The translations under genes were made by a program, and so were the position numbers. The notes below the pieces were generated by a model, which worked only from the letters and a program-made list of their open reading frames with translations, had not been told where the DNA came from and made no database searches. Positions 15,667 to 25,075 of a DNA stretch of 64,000 bases are shown here, one piece after another; positions within the stretch are counted from its first letter, which is position 1; the number at the start of each line of letters is the position of its first letter. This DNA comes from Dactylosporangium fulvum (GTDB taxonomy: Bacteria; Actinomycetota; Actinomycetes; Mycobacteriales; Micromonosporaceae), in assembly GCF_025137375.1 (NCBI RefSeq), contig NZ_CP073720.1:2194501-2258500 (forward strand), read 5' to 3'.

Positions 15667-17300
15667 GAGATCTGCCGCAGGAGCTTGTGCTCCTGGACGA
15701 CCGGCACCGACAGGGTCTTGTAGCCGACCTTCTCGAACAGCACCGTCATCTGCTCACCCGCGTAGGACAGCACGACGCCCTTGCCCCACTCGCCGTGCCG
15801 GACCTCGCTGTGGATCGGGAACGGTACGTCGCCCGTCGCCGCCACCCCGGCGGCGGCGCTGCCGTCCTGGCAGTTGTCGCAGTGGCCGCAGGTCGCCGGG
15901 AGGTGCTCCCCGAAGTACGCCAGCAGCGCCTGTCCCCGGCACAGCTCGGTCTCGGCGAAGCTGCGCATCATGTCGAGCCGCGACCGGGACACCGTCTGCT
16001 GCCGCTCCGCCTGCGCCTCGGCGAGCTCGGCCGCCCGCGCGGGGACGGGTGCCCAGCGGGGTGCCTTGACCTTGCCGCCGTTGAGCATCCGCGCGCCGCC
16101 GACCTCCTCGAGCAGCGTCAGCAGCTGGCCCAGCTTGCGGGCGCCCAGGCCGGACTTCTCCTCCAGCTGGTCCCGCGTCAGCGGCTTGTCCGCCGCGCGC
16201 AGGAGCGCGGCGAGGTCCGACACCTCGTCGCGGTCGACCGAGACGTTGGTGAAGAACTTGCGCAGCCCGCTGTCCTCGGTGCGGTGCAGCAGCAGCACGT
16301 GCGCCGGCTTGCCGTCGCGCCCCGCCCGGCCGATCTCCTGCAGGTAGGAGTCGGGGGAGTCGGGCAGCGAGACGTGGTTGACCCACCGGATGTTGGGCTT
16401 GTCGATGCCCATGCCGAACGCCGTCGTCGCGACCATGATCGGCACCTCGTCGGCGAGGAAGGCCTCGTGCGCCCGTTCGCGCTCGCCGGCGCTCATCCCG
16501 CCGTGGTACGCGACCGCCTCGAACCCCTCCTGCTGGAGCCGCTCGGTCAGTTCCTCGGTGGAGCGGCGGGTCGGCGCGTAGATGATGCCGGGCGGCGCCG
16601 ACTCGCGCAGCCGGGCCACCAGCCGCCGCCAGCGGGTCTCCTCGTCGGGGCAGTGCACCGACTCCAGGAACAGGTTCGACCGGTCCAGCCCCCCGACCAC
16701 GACCTCCGGGTCGCGCATGCCGAGGCGTTCGACGATGTCCTCACGGACCGGCGGGGAGGCCGTCGCGGTCAGGGCCACCACCGGCGGCCGGCCGAGCTCG
16801 CGGATGAACTGGCCGAGCTGGAGGTAGTCCGGCCGGAAGTCGTGCCCCCACGCCGAGACGCAGTGTGCCTCGTCGACAGCGACCAGGCTCGGCTTCAACG
16901 CCTTGATCTGCGCGGCCCGCGCCGGGTCGGCGAACTGCTCCGGCGTCAGGAACACGAACTCGGCGTCACCGGCGCGCAGCGCCTCCAGCGCCTCCGCACG
17001 CTCGTTCTTGCCCTCGGCGCTCGACAGTCGCACCGCGACGAGCGACTCGTGGTGCCGCGCGGACAGCGACGCGATCTGGTCCTGCTGAAGGGCGAGCAGC
17101 GGCGAGATGACGATCGTCGGCCCGGGCAGCAGCGGCGCCGGCACCTGGTAGATCGCCGACTTGCCGGCCCCGGTGGGCAGCACCGCGAGCGCGTCACGGC
17201 CCGCCATCAGCGCCTCCATGGCGCGCAGCTGCACGTCCCGCAGCTGTTGCCAGCCGAAGCGCTCCCGCGCGACCCGCCGCAAGTCGTCCGTGACCGTCAT
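15663..17300 (-). CDS. recQ: RecQ-family ATP-dependent DNA helicase
   Basis: A 545-residue 3'-5' helicase. Motif I LPTGAGKSAIYQ (about 41-52), motif II VDEAHCVSAWGHDFRPDY, motif III ALTATA, motif VI QEIGRAGRDGKPA. Cysteines CRGQ...CGHCDNCQ form the RecQ zinc-binding site. The HRDC domain of longer RecQs is absent; instead the last 60 residues (HSEVRHGEWGKGVVLSYAGE, then VLFEKVGYKTLSV) form a small beta-rich module resembling the tudor-like C-terminus of UvrD/PcrA. ATG at 17300. Expected role: unwinding of recombination and replication intermediates. Confidence 0.93.
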   Translation of the reverse strand: MTVTDDLRRVARERFGWQQLRDVQLRAMEALMAGRDALAVLPTGAGKSAIYQVPAPLLPGPTIVISPLLALQQDQIASLSARHHESLVAVRLSSAEGKNERAEALEALRAGDAEFVFLTPEQFADPARAAQIKALKPSLVAVDEAHCVSAWGHDFRPDYLQLGQFIRELGRPPVVALTATASPPVREDIVERLGMRDPEVVVGGLDRSNLFLESVHCPDEETRWRRLVARLRESAPPGIIYAPTRRSTEELTERLQQEGFEAVAYHGGMSAGERERAHEAFLADEVPIMVATTAFGMGIDKPNIRWVNHVSLPDSPDSYLQEIGRAGRDGKPAHVLLLHRTEDSGLRKFFTNVSVDRDEVSDLAALLRAADKPLTRDQLEEKSGLGARKLGQLLTLLEEVGGARMLNGGKVKAPRWAPVPARAAELAEAQAERQQTVSRSRLDMMRSFAETELCRGQALLAYFGEHLPATCGHCDNCQDGSAAAGVAATGDVPFPIHSEVRHGEWGKGVVLSYAGEQMTVLFEKVGYKTLSVPVVQEHKLLRQIS

Positions 17301-17427
17301 GGCCGTCTTCCTATCATTCTCGTCGGCAGCCGGGGCTCTTTGGGCCGGGCCTCATCGAGAGCCCCCGGTGCCACCCAACCCCGACGAGCCGAGCGCGCAC
17401 ACCCCCATTCTCTGATAGGACGGAGGC

Positions 17428-18513
17428 ATGCCTATCGAGACGAAGGGCGTGGTGGCACTCGCCAAGGGCCGGCCCGTCAGCCTGGAGACCGTCGTCGTTC
17501 CCGAGCCCGGCCCCGGCGAGGCCCGGGTCGAGATCCAGGCGTGCGGCGTGTGCCACACGGACCTCCACTACCGCGAGGGCGGCATCAGCGACGACTTCCC
17601 GTTCCTGCTGGGCCACGAGGCCGCCGGGATCGTCGAGTCGGTCGGCCCCGGCGTCACCGAGGTGGCCCCCGGCGACTTCGTGATCCTGAACTGGCGGGCC
17701 GTGTGCGGACAGTGCCGGGCCTGCCGGCGCGGCCGCCCGTGGTACTGCTTCAACACCCACAACGCGAAGCAGCAGATGACCCTCGCCGACGGCACCCCGT
17801 TGTCCCCGGCGCTGGGCATCGGCGCCTTCCTCAAGCACACGCTGGTCGCCGCCGGCCAGTGCACCAAGGTCGATCCCAGTGCCCCCGCGATGGTCGCCGG
17901 CCTGCTGGGCTGCGGCGTGATGGCGGGCCTCGGCGCCGCGTTGAACACCGGCGGCGTGACCCGCGGCGACGCCGTGGCGGTCTTCGGCTGCGGCGGCGTC
18001 GGCAACGCCGCGATCGCGGGTGCGGTCCTGGCCGGCGCGACGACGATCATCGGCGTCGACATCGACGTGCGGAAGCTGGCCTGGGCCCGGGACTTCGGCG
18101 CCACCCACGTGGTGAACTCCCGGGAGAGCGACCCGGTCGAGGCGGTCCGCGCCCTGACCGGAGGCTTCGGCGCCGACGTGGTGGTCGAGGCCGTGGGCCT
18201 GCCGGAGGTCTACAAGCAGGCGTTCTACGCCCGGGACCTGGCCGGGACGGTGGTCCTGACCGGCGTGCCGCGCCCCGAGATGCAGCTCGAGCTGCCGTTC
18301 CTGGACGTGTTCAGCCGCGGCGGCGCGCTGAAGTCGAGCTGGTACGGTGACTGCCTGCCGACGCGCGACTTCCCCACGATGATCGATCTGTACCTGCAGG
18401 GCCGCCTGCCGCTGGAGAAGTTCGTGACGGAGACCGGCGACCTGGGCGACGTCGAGGAAGCGTTCCACAAGATGGAGCGGGGCGAGGTCCTCCGCTCCGT
18501 GATCCTCATCTAG
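17428..18513 (+). CDS. mscR: S-(hydroxymethyl)mycothiol dehydrogenase
   Basis: A 361-residue zinc-dependent medium-chain dehydrogenase that oxidises the formaldehyde-mycothiol adduct (and reduces S-nitrosomycothiol) with NAD. Catalytic zinc ligands: [23 protein letters not shown] and the later Cys in LLGCGVMAG; structural zinc: [15 protein letters not shown]. Rossmann motif [13 protein letters not shown]. The segments [17 protein letters not shown] and [14 protein letters not shown] are characteristic of the mycothiol-specific branch rather than glutathione-dependent class III enzymes. This fits a mycothiol-producing actinomycete. No hydrolase partner is adjacent. Confidence 0.93.
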   Translation: MPIETKGVVALAKGRPVSLETVVVPEPGPGEARVEIQACGVCHTDLHYREGGISDDFPFLLGHEAAGIVESVGPGVTEVAPGDFVILNWRAVCGQCRACRRGRPWYCFNTHNAKQQMTLADGTPLSPALGIGAFLKHTLVAAGQCTKVDPSAPAMVAGLLGCGVMAGLGAALNTGGVTRGDAVAVFGCGGVGNAAIAGAVLAGATTIIGVDIDVRKLAWARDFGATHVVNSRESDPVEAVRALTGGFGADVVVEAVGLPEVYKQAFYARDLAGTVVLTGVPRPEMQLELPFLDVFSRGGALKSSWYGDCLPTRDFPTMIDLYLQGRLPLEKFVTETGDLGDVEEAFHKMERGEVLRSVILI

Positions 18514-18643
18514 GCAGTCTTGATCGTGCGGCGACCGCTGCGCCCTTCAGGGTTCAGCACCCGTGATCGCGAACTTGCCGCAATCATGGCCAAGCGCCGG
18601 GGCGAAGCGCGCGGGATCGAGCGGCCAGTTCCATGATCGCGGA

Positions 18644-18761
18644 GCGTTGGCGGCCCAACTATGCGCCGATCTTGGAGTTGTGGCGCCATGAACCTCCGAA
18701 TTTGTCCGGATTTGTCAAGGACCACAACTCCAAGATCGGCGCGGAGTTGGGCCGCCAGCGC
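18644..18761. repeat. Intergenic hairpin repeat, family 1, copy C
   Basis: The longest copy: 40-base arms, 18644-18683 and 18722-18761, with three mismatches and a 38-base loop differing from copy A at one base. The arms extend outward beyond those of copy A to include gttggcggcccaact and agttgggccgccagc. It lies between mscR and the PadR operators. Confidence 0.9.
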
Positions 18762-18792
18762 TGTCCCAGTGGCCCGGCCGGTGTCGAAACGA

Positions 18793-18852
18793 CTATCGCT
18801 AAGGGGTTGTCGGCGATAGGGTCCCGATATATCGTCGAACTATCAACGATAG
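18793..18852. promoter_or_regulatory. Two PadR-type operators in the padR promoter region
   Basis: Two inverted repeats share the half-site TATCG: ctatcgc (18793-18799) with gcgatag (18813-18819), and tatcgt (18830-18835) with acgata (18846-18851). They lie 24-83 bp before the PadR ATG, consistent with autorepression. Binding is inferred from position and symmetry. Confidence 0.55.
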
Positions 18853-18875
18853 CTCCAAGTGAAAGGGGGGCGATC

Positions 18876-19448
18876 ATGAGATCGCGACACGGAGCATTTT
18901 TCGACGCCGGGGCCTGGCAGCGTGGGTTCGGCAGTTTCATCCCGCCGTTCCCGCCCGGAGGGGGCCGCGGCTGGGGTCACGGGCACGGCCGCGGTGGCGG
19001 CTGGGGCCGCGGGCGGGGCGGGCGCCCCAACGTCCGCCAGGCGGTCCTCGCGCTGCTGCACGAGCGGCCGATGCACGGCTACGAGATGATCCAGGAGTTG
19101 GAGCAGCGCACCGGCGGCATCTGGCGGCCGAGCCCCGGCTCCATCTACCCGACGCTGCAGATGCTCGAGGACGAAGGGCTCATCGCGGCCGAGGAGAGCG
19201 GCGGCCGGAAGCGGTTCGTGCTCACCGACGCCGGCCGGCCCGAGGCCGAGACCGCCGCGCAGAACGCGCCCTGGCGGGAGTACGGCGACGAGAACGTCTC
19301 CCAGGCCCAGGAGTTCCGCGACGCCGCGCTCGGCATCATGGACGCGCTGCGCCAGGTGGGCTTCAACGGCACGAGCGAGCAGCGCGCCCAGGCCCTCGAG
19401 GTGCTGACCGAGACCCGCCGCAAGCTCTACGCGATCCTCGCGGACTGA
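18876..19448 (+). CDS. PadR-family transcriptional regulator with Gly/His-rich leader
   Basis: A 190-residue PadR protein. The winged-helix domain is clear: RQAVLALLHERPMHGYEMIQ, then PSPGSIYPTLQMLEDEGLI and GRKRFVLTDAG. A 50-residue N-terminal extension is rich in Gly, His and Arg (GRGWGHGHGRGGGWGRGRGG), known in PadR proteins that regulate neighbouring ABC exporters. No exporter is adjacent here; the gene stands alone and converges on the GGDEF-EAL gene. ATG with a GGGGGG purine stretch just upstream. Confidence 0.88.
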   Translation: MRSRHGAFFDAGAWQRGFGSFIPPFPPGGGRGWGHGHGRGGGWGRGRGGRPNVRQAVLALLHERPMHGYEMIQELEQRTGGIWRPSPGSIYPTLQMLEDEGLIAAEESGGRKRFVLTDAGRPEAETAAQNAPWREYGDENVSQAQEFRDAALGIMDALRQVGFNGTSEQRAQALEVLTETRRKLYAILAD

Positions 19449-19521
19449 GCGGACTGGGTAGCCCGAAGCAGGCTGAAGCAGACCGAAGCGGACCGAAACG
19501 GCACCGGACGGCGCGGACCGC

Positions 19522-21843
19522 TCACGAGAGCAGGGAAGCGCCGTCCAGGACGCCGTTCCTCGACGTGAGCACCGCGTCGAGGTCGCCCACCGGCAGCGGC
19601 CGCGAGAAGTGGTACCCCTGGGCAAGGTGACAGTCGAGTTGGCGCAGCCGCTCCGCCTGCTCCGGGGTCTCCACCGCCTCCGCGATCGACGACAGCCGCA
19701 GGCTGTTGCCCAGCTCCACGATCGCGCGGGTGAACGCCATCTCCTCCGCCATCCCGCCTTCCGGGGTGAAGGCGCGGTCGATCTTCAGGATGTCGACGGG
19801 GAGGTGTCGCAGGTACGCCAGGGACGAGTACCCCGTGCCGAAGTCGTCGACGGCGATCCGTACACCTTCGGCACGCACTGTGGACAGCAGGGCCGTGACG
19901 TGGTCGGCGTCGGCGGTCGACGAGACGAGGACCGTCTCGGTGATCTCCAGGATGAGGGCCTCGCCGGGCAGGCCCGCCTCGCGCAGCGCGCCGAGGACCA
20001 CCGACGCGAAGTCGGGCTCGCGCAGCTGGCGGCCGGAGACGTTGACGGTGACCGAGATGCCGAACCGTTCGTACCAGGTCCGCACGTCCTTGCACGCCTG
20101 CCGGAGCACCCAGGCCCCGATCGGGACGATCAGCCCGTACTGCTCGGCGATCGGGATGAACTCCAGCGGCGGCACCGGCCGGCCTCCGGGGCTCCAGCGC
20201 AGCAGCGCCTCGACGGCGGTGACGCGGCCCGTCGACAGGTCCACCACCGGCTGGTAATTGACCACGAACTCGTCCTCGGCCACGGCTCGCCGCAGCTCCG
20301 CGGACAGGCGCATGTGTTCGTGCCGTTCGATCGCCAGGCGCGGCTCGTAGGCGGCGAGCCGGTTCTTGCCGTCCGCTTTCGCCGCGTAGAGCGCCAGGTC
20401 GGCGTTGCGCATCGCCTCGGCGGGCGTGGACGGGGCGCTGAAGTGCAGCGAGCCGACGCTGGTGGTCACGCTCAGCTCGCGCTCGCCGACCGTGTACGGC
20501 TGCCCGAGCGCCGCGACGACGGACGCGCCGACGGTCGACAACCGTGGCGGGCTCACGTCCTCGAGCAGGATCGCGAACTCGTCCCCGCCGAGGCGCACGA
20601 GCGTGTCCGAGGTCGAGACCTCGCCGAGCAGGCGGGCGGCGACCTCGATGAGCAGCGCGTCGCCGACCGGGTGGCCGAAGGAGTCGTTGACGTCCTTGAA
20701 GCCGTCGAGGTCCAGCAGGAGCAGGCCGTGCGAGGAGGTCGTCCGCGCGAGCGCGTGCTCCAGCCGCTCCTGCAGCAGCGCGCGGTTGCCGAGGCCGGTG
20801 AGCGCGTCGTGCAGGGCCCGGTGGGTGAGCTGCTGCCGGAGCGTCTCCTGCTCGCGCAGTGCCGCGCCGAGGGTGACGGCCTGTGCGTCGAGATCGGCGG
20901 CGCGCCGGTTCGCGAACCGGACGAGCTGGCTGAGCCGGGCGATCAGCAGCACCGACGTCACCACGGACGTCGCGAGCGGCACCAGCACCCACCAGCGTGA
21001 CGGCAGCGGCGAGCGCACCAGCAGCATGGTGATCGCCACCACGGGCCCGACCAGGGCCAGGATCGAGTACAGGTACACCCGGTGCCGCGGGATCACCGGC
21101 TCGCGGCGTTCCGGCCGGCCTGCCGCACCGGCCATCGAGGGGTGCAGGGCGGCGGTGCCGGTCAGCGCGTACGCGCAGAGGTACAGCGCGGTCGACATGC
21201 CGTCCCCGTACGTCTCGCCGGTCCAGGCGAGCGTGGCGTAGTACACGACGTCACCGGCGATCACCACGCCGAGCGCGCACGACACCAGCGTGTGCGCGGG
21301 GGAGCGTACGCTGCTGGTGAAGATCATTCGCGTGGTCAGCACCACGAGGACGAGGTCGATGGAGATGTACATGACGTGGCTCGCCGCGCGCCCCGGGTCG
21401 ACGGGCCGCGTGAACAGCAGCGGGTGCACGATGAACGTCCAGGCCAGCGCGGCCATCCCGGACGCCACGATCCCGGAGTCGATGAACCGCTCGGCGCGTG
21501 GCCGCGCCGGGTCGGGCCGTACCCAGGCGAGCGTGCCCAGTGCCATGCACAGGTATCCGCCGAGGAACGGCAGGTCCTTCCAGGCCGGGAAGCCGATCCG
21601 GCCGGTGACGAGGTATTCCGCCGCGTAGCTCGCGGCGGCGGCCACCGAGCACCAGATGGCCGCGGTGAACAGCAGCCAGCTGCGCCGGTCCGCGGGCCGG
21701 TGCCGGCGGATCCCGGCGCCGAGCACGACGGCCGCGGACATGCCGACGAGCGTGTAAAGGCCCTGCCGGGGGACCACCGGCAGGAACCCGCCGACCGCGA
21801 CCGCCCCGAGACCGAGGACCGCGTACCAGCGCCAAGCGGTCAT
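19522..21843 (-). CDS. Membrane-bound diguanylate cyclase/phosphodiesterase (GGDEF-EAL)
   Basis: A 773-residue protein with about nine TM helices in the first 320 residues, a GGDEF domain with an intact active site (RLGGDEFAILL, about 415-425; DALTGLGNRALL at its start) and an EAL domain with intact EALLRW (about 542), DDFGTGYSSLAYL and LKID motifs (loop 6 reads AEAVET rather than AEGVET). Both enzyme activities are therefore possible; which dominates cannot be told. Start chosen at 21843 with AGGGAG upstream; the frame stays open upstream but reads into the promoter region of the divergent glycosyltransferase. Confidence 0.9.
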   Translation of the reverse strand: MTAWRWYAVLGLGAVAVGGFLPVVPRQGLYTLVGMSAAVVLGAGIRRHRPADRRSWLLFTAAIWCSVAAAASYAAEYLVTGRIGFPAWKDLPFLGGYLCMALGTLAWVRPDPARPRAERFIDSGIVASGMAALAWTFIVHPLLFTRPVDPGRAASHVMYISIDLVLVVLTTRMIFTSSVRSPAHTLVSCALGVVIAGDVVYYATLAWTGETYGDGMSTALYLCAYALTGTAALHPSMAGAAGRPERREPVIPRHRVYLYSILALVGPVVAITMLLVRSPLPSRWWVLVPLATSVVTSVLLIARLSQLVRFANRRAADLDAQAVTLGAALREQETLRQQLTHRALHDALTGLGNRALLQERLEHALARTTSSHGLLLLDLDGFKDVNDSFGHPVGDALLIEVAARLLGEVSTSDTLVRLGGDEFAILLEDVSPPRLSTVGASVVAALGQPYTVGERELSVTTSVGSLHFSAPSTPAEAMRNADLALYAAKADGKNRLAAYEPRLAIERHEHMRLSAELRRAVAEDEFVVNYQPVVDLSTGRVTAVEALLRWSPGGRPVPPLEFIPIAEQYGLIVPIGAWVLRQACKDVRTWYERFGISVTVNVSGRQLREPDFASVVLGALREAGLPGEALILEITETVLVSSTADADHVTALLSTVRAEGVRIAVDDFGTGYSSLAYLRHLPVDILKIDRAFTPEGGMAEEMAFTRAIVELGNSLRLSSIAEAVETPEQAERLRQLDCHLAQGYHFSRPLPVGDLDAVLTSRNGVLDGASLLS

Positions 21844-21955
21844 CGGGCTCCCTGTCGCTTGTTCGGATGACCTGCAGATCGGCAGGCCGGGGCGGAAGCT
21901 GAGCCGGGACCATGATGGTGAGGTTGGTGAACGTGTGCATGGGTAGGGAGGCGCG

Positions 21956-22957
21956 ATGAAGGTCGCACTGCTCGGACCGATCGCCTGGCGGACACCGCCC
22001 CGGGCGTACGGCCCGTGGGAACAGATCGTCTCCCTGCTCGCCGAGGGGCTGGTCGCGCGCGGCGTCGACGTGACCCTGTTCGCGAGCCTCGACTCGGTCA
22101 CCGCCGCGCGGCTCGACGGGGTCGTCGAACGGCCGTACAACGAGGACAGCGGCTACGACGGCCGGGTCTGGGAGGCCATCCACGTCGCGCACTGCTACGC
22201 CCGCAGCGGCGAGTTCGACCTCGTGCACAACAACCTCGACTGGCTGCCGCTCGCGATGAGCGACTTCTGCCGCACCCGCCTTGTCACCACCGTGCACGGC
22301 TTCTGCTCGCCGGCGATCCTGCCGGCCTACCAGCGCGCCGACTCGGCGTTCGTGTCCATCTCCGACGCCGACCGCGGGCCCGGCCTCGACTACGCGGCCA
22401 CCATCTACCACGGCATCGACGTGCGGCAGTTCCCGTTTGTCGCGGCGCCGGGCGAGACACTCGTCGCGTTCGGGCGGATCCACCCGGACAAGGGCACGGC
22501 CGACGCCATCCGGATCGTCCGCGCGGCCGGCCGGCGGCTGCTCATCTGCGGCCCCGTGCACGACGAGCGGTACCACGCCGAGGAGGTCCTCCCGCTCGTG
22601 GACGGCGACACGGTCGTCTACGGCGGGAACGTGGGGCCGCAGCAGCGCGCCGAGATCCTCGGCAACGCGGCGGCGCTGCTGCACCCGATCGGCTTCGCCG
22701 AGCCGTTCGGGCTGTCCGTCGTGGAGGCGATGGCCTGTGGCACCCCGGTCGTCGCCTATCCGTTGGGATCGATGCCCGAGGTGGTCGACCCGGGTGTGAC
22801 CGGTTTCCTGGCGACCTCGGTCGCCGACGCCGTGGCGATCCTCGACGACGCGCTCAAGCTGGACCGCGTCCAGGTGCGTGCCCGCGCCCTCGAACGCTTC
22901 TCGGCCGACCGCATGGTCGACGACTACCTGCGCCTCTACGAGCGACTGCTCCGGTAA
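21956..22957 (+). CDS. GT4-family glycosyltransferase
   Basis: A 333-residue GT-B enzyme. N-terminal domain MKVALLGPIAWRTPPRAYGPWEQ; C-terminal donor-binding domain VAFGRIHPDKGTADAIR and the E-x7-E motif EPFGLSVVEAMACGTPVVAYPLGSMPEVV (Glu at about 243 and 251). Short members beginning this way are often annotated as sugar transferases to small acceptors; donor and acceptor are unknown. RBS GGGAGG. It diverges from the GGDEF-EAL gene. Confidence 0.85.
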   Translation: MKVALLGPIAWRTPPRAYGPWEQIVSLLAEGLVARGVDVTLFASLDSVTAARLDGVVERPYNEDSGYDGRVWEAIHVAHCYARSGEFDLVHNNLDWLPLAMSDFCRTRLVTTVHGFCSPAILPAYQRADSAFVSISDADRGPGLDYAATIYHGIDVRQFPFVAAPGETLVAFGRIHPDKGTADAIRIVRAAGRRLLICGPVHDERYHAEEVLPLVDGDTVVYGGNVGPQQRAEILGNAAALLHPIGFAEPFGLSVVEAMACGTPVVAYPLGSMPEVVDPGVTGFLATSVADAVAILDDALKLDRVQVRARALERFSADRMVDDYLRLYERLLR

Positions 22958-23040
22958 ATCCCCTCAAGGCCCTCCGCGCCCGGCCGAAGGTTCACAGTGT
23001 GCGGCGCCCGCGGTTCTACAACGCGGTAACGCGGGACGGC

Positions 23041-23078
23041 TCGGCTCCGGCAGCGACGTGGCAGGCTGCCGGAGCCGA
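23041..23078. terminator. Hairpin after the glycosyltransferase gene
   Basis: Perfect 13-bp inverted repeat tcggctccggcag (23041-23053) / ctgccggagccga (23066-23078) with a 12-base loop, 84 bp after the stop codon and 77 bp before the next start. Terminator-like, although no T tract follows. Confidence 0.5.
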
Positions 23079-23154
23079 CGCCATCCAGCGGTGCGTGATC
23101 GAGAGCTGGCGCTGCGTCATCACATGCCTCTAAGCTCTCGGGCGGAGGCAAACT

Positions 23155-24417
23155 GTGAGTGGTGTCGATATCACCGACCGGTTGGACGAGGTCGAGCAAC
23201 ACATCCTCGCGTGGGACTTCACCGGTGCCCGGGACGCGGTCCAGATCCTGCTGGGCGACCCGGCGCTCGGCGACGCCGACCGGCTCACCGCGCGGCGCCT
23301 GCTCGCCGAGGTGCTCCGCGAGCTCGGTGACCTTACCGCCGCCTACGACCTGGCGGAGGCCGTCGCCGCGCAGGCCGAGCGGATCCACGGCCCCGGCGAC
23401 CCGGTCACCGTGCACGCGCTGGCGGTCCTCGCCGCCGTCCGGCACGACTACGACGAGTGGGACGAGGCCGAGCGGCTGTACCACCGCGTGCTCGACAGCG
23501 GCGTCGAAGGGGGCGGTGCGGAGCCGGTGAGCCGCGCGGTGCGGCTGGCACGGGCCAACCTGGCGCTGCTGCGGCGCGACCGGGGCGACCACGCGCTCGC
23601 GCTGGTGATGCTCAACGCCGCGTACGTGGTGCACCGCCGCGAATACGGCGCCGACGACCTCGACACGATCCGTATCGCCGCCGAACTGGCCGCGCTGCAC
23701 CACGCCGGCGGCGACGTGGTCGCGGCCCGGCGCCTGTTCACGCTGGCCCACGCGGCGGCCCGCGCCCGGCTGGGTGTCCGCCACCCCTTCACCCGTGCCG
23801 TCGAGTGGGAACTGGCCGCCGTCGAACCTCCGATGCCCTCTGCCCCCGTCTCCGCCCCACCGCCACCGTCACCACCGCCGCCGATCGATGATCATGCGGT
23901 TGTGGCGCCCGGACACGACCGTGATGTTCCGGTCGGTGGGGAGCCACAAGTGCATGATCAACACGAAGGGGAAGGGCCGCCGCGCACCGTGCGGTTCGTG
24001 GTGCCGCTCAAGGCCGTCGCGGTCGTCGTGGTGGGTGCGCTCGTACTGGCTGGGCTCGCCATCCGGCGCGCCGAACGTCCGGACCGGCAGGGCCCGTCGA
24101 CGGCGGCATCCGTCCCGGCGTCGGCTCCGGTGCCTTCCGGGACTCCTGCGACGAGCGGGCCGGCGGTCCGGGACCTGCGCCTCCAGGATCGGGGGGACAC
24201 CCTCGCGGTCAGTTGGACGGACCTGCGTTCGGCGGCGGTCGTGGCGCTGTCACGGGCCGGGGCGCCGGCCGTGGTGCTCGCCACCGTTCCCGCGGGCACC
24301 AGCTCGTACGTCGTCCGGGACGTCGAACCGGGGGTTGCCTACTGCGTGGTCGTGGGCCCGGTGGACGAGACGCGGGCGATGACCCCCACGGCCTCCGTGT
24401 GCACGGGCACTCGCTGA
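23155..24417 (+). CDS. TPR-like protein with single TM helix and Fn3-like exterior domain
   Basis: A 420-residue protein without a named family. Residues 1-220 are helical repeats of TPR type (RRLLAEVLRELGDLTAAYDLAEAVAA; ARANLALLRRDRGDHALALVML; tandem TPR with EYGADDLDTIRIA). A Pro-rich linker is followed by one TM helix (about 282-304) and, outside the membrane, a beta-rich fibronectin-III-like domain (AVSWTDLRSAAVVALSRAG, SSYVVRDVEPGVAYCVVVGPV). Topology would place the TPR part in the cytoplasm. GTG start with GGAGG six bases upstream. Function unknown. Confidence 0.75.
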   Translation: MSGVDITDRLDEVEQHILAWDFTGARDAVQILLGDPALGDADRLTARRLLAEVLRELGDLTAAYDLAEAVAAQAERIHGPGDPVTVHALAVLAAVRHDYDEWDEAERLYHRVLDSGVEGGGAEPVSRAVRLARANLALLRRDRGDHALALVMLNAAYVVHRREYGADDLDTIRIAAELAALHHAGGDVVAARRLFTLAHAAARARLGVRHPFTRAVEWELAAVEPPMPSAPVSAPPPPSPPPPIDDHAVVAPGHDRDVPVGGEPQVHDQHEGEGPPRTVRFVVPLKAVAVVVVGALVLAGLAIRRAERPDRQGPSTAASVPASAPVPSGTPATSGPAVRDLRLQDRGDTLAVSWTDLRSAAVVALSRAGAPAVVLATVPAGTSSYVVRDVEPGVAYCVVVGPVDETRAMTPTASVCTGTR

Positions 24418-24473
24418 GGGTTACCGTGCGGTCCGGCCGTGGACTCGTGCGGCGAAGCGTAAGGTTTTGCCGG

Positions 24474-24479
24474 TATAGT
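24474..24479 (+). promoter_or_regulatory. -10 element for gtrA-like gene
   Basis: TATAGT (24474-24479), a near-consensus -10, ends eight bases before the ATG at 24488, so transcription should begin at or next to the start codon and the mRNA is probably leaderless. No good -35 is visible. The preceding gene ends at 24417. Confidence 0.5.
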
Positions 24480-24487
24480 TCCGGCCG

Positions 24488-25054
24488 ATGCGTCTCACTG
24501 ACCGGGGGCTCAACCGCTTGCCCCGACCGTTGGCGGGGTTGCTGCGTAAGCACCGCGAGTTGGTGAAGTTCACCATCGTCGGCGGGTTCTGCTACGTGGT
24601 CACGCTCATGGTGAACTACGGGCTACGCCTGACCGTCCTGGGGAAGAGGCCGGTCACCGCGCTGATCGTCGCCAACGTGGTCGCCTCGGTGGTCTCCTAC
24701 TTCCTGAACCGGGAGTGGTCGTTTCGCACCAGGGGCGGTCGCCGGCGGCACCACGAGTTGCTGCTGTATCTGCTGATCAACGGAGTCGGCGTCGCGGTCA
24801 ACGCGGCGCCGTTGTTCGTTGCGCGATATGTCTTCGGGCTCCAGTACCCGGCGGTGAGCCGCCTGTCGGAGGAGTTGTCCGACTTCGCGTTCGGCATGGT
24901 GCTCGGCACCGCGCTGGCCATGCTGTTCCGCCTGTGGGCCTACCGCACGTGGGTCTTCCCGCACGGCGACGTCCGTCCGGCCCCGGACCGCTACGAGGTC
25001 CCCGCCCAGGCGGCTCCGGCGTCCCCGATGGCCATCGACTCCCCGGGCGCCTGA
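24488..25054 (+). CDS. GtrA-family membrane protein
   Basis: A 188-residue protein with four TM helices and the GtrA pattern (LVKFTIVGGFCYVVTLMVNYGL; VVSYFLNREWSFR; LWAYRTWVF). GtrA proteins are thought to assist export of lipid-linked sugars for cell-wall polysaccharides. A glycosyltransferase lies two genes upstream. The C-terminal 25 residues are polar and Pro/Ala-rich. Confidence 0.88.
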   Translation: MRLTDRGLNRLPRPLAGLLRKHRELVKFTIVGGFCYVVTLMVNYGLRLTVLGKRPVTALIVANVVASVVSYFLNREWSFRTRGGRRRHHELLLYLLINGVGVAVNAAPLFVARYVFGLQYPAVSRLSEELSDFAFGMVLGTALAMLFRLWAYRTWVFPHGDVRPAPDRYEVPAQAAPASPMAIDSPGA

Positions 25055-25075
25055 CGCGCGGCTCGGGCCCGCTCG

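Noticed and set aside
15687..18350. 887-codon open frame on the plus strand
   Set aside because: It covers recQ antisense and part of mscR in the wrong frame; both real genes have intact family motifs.
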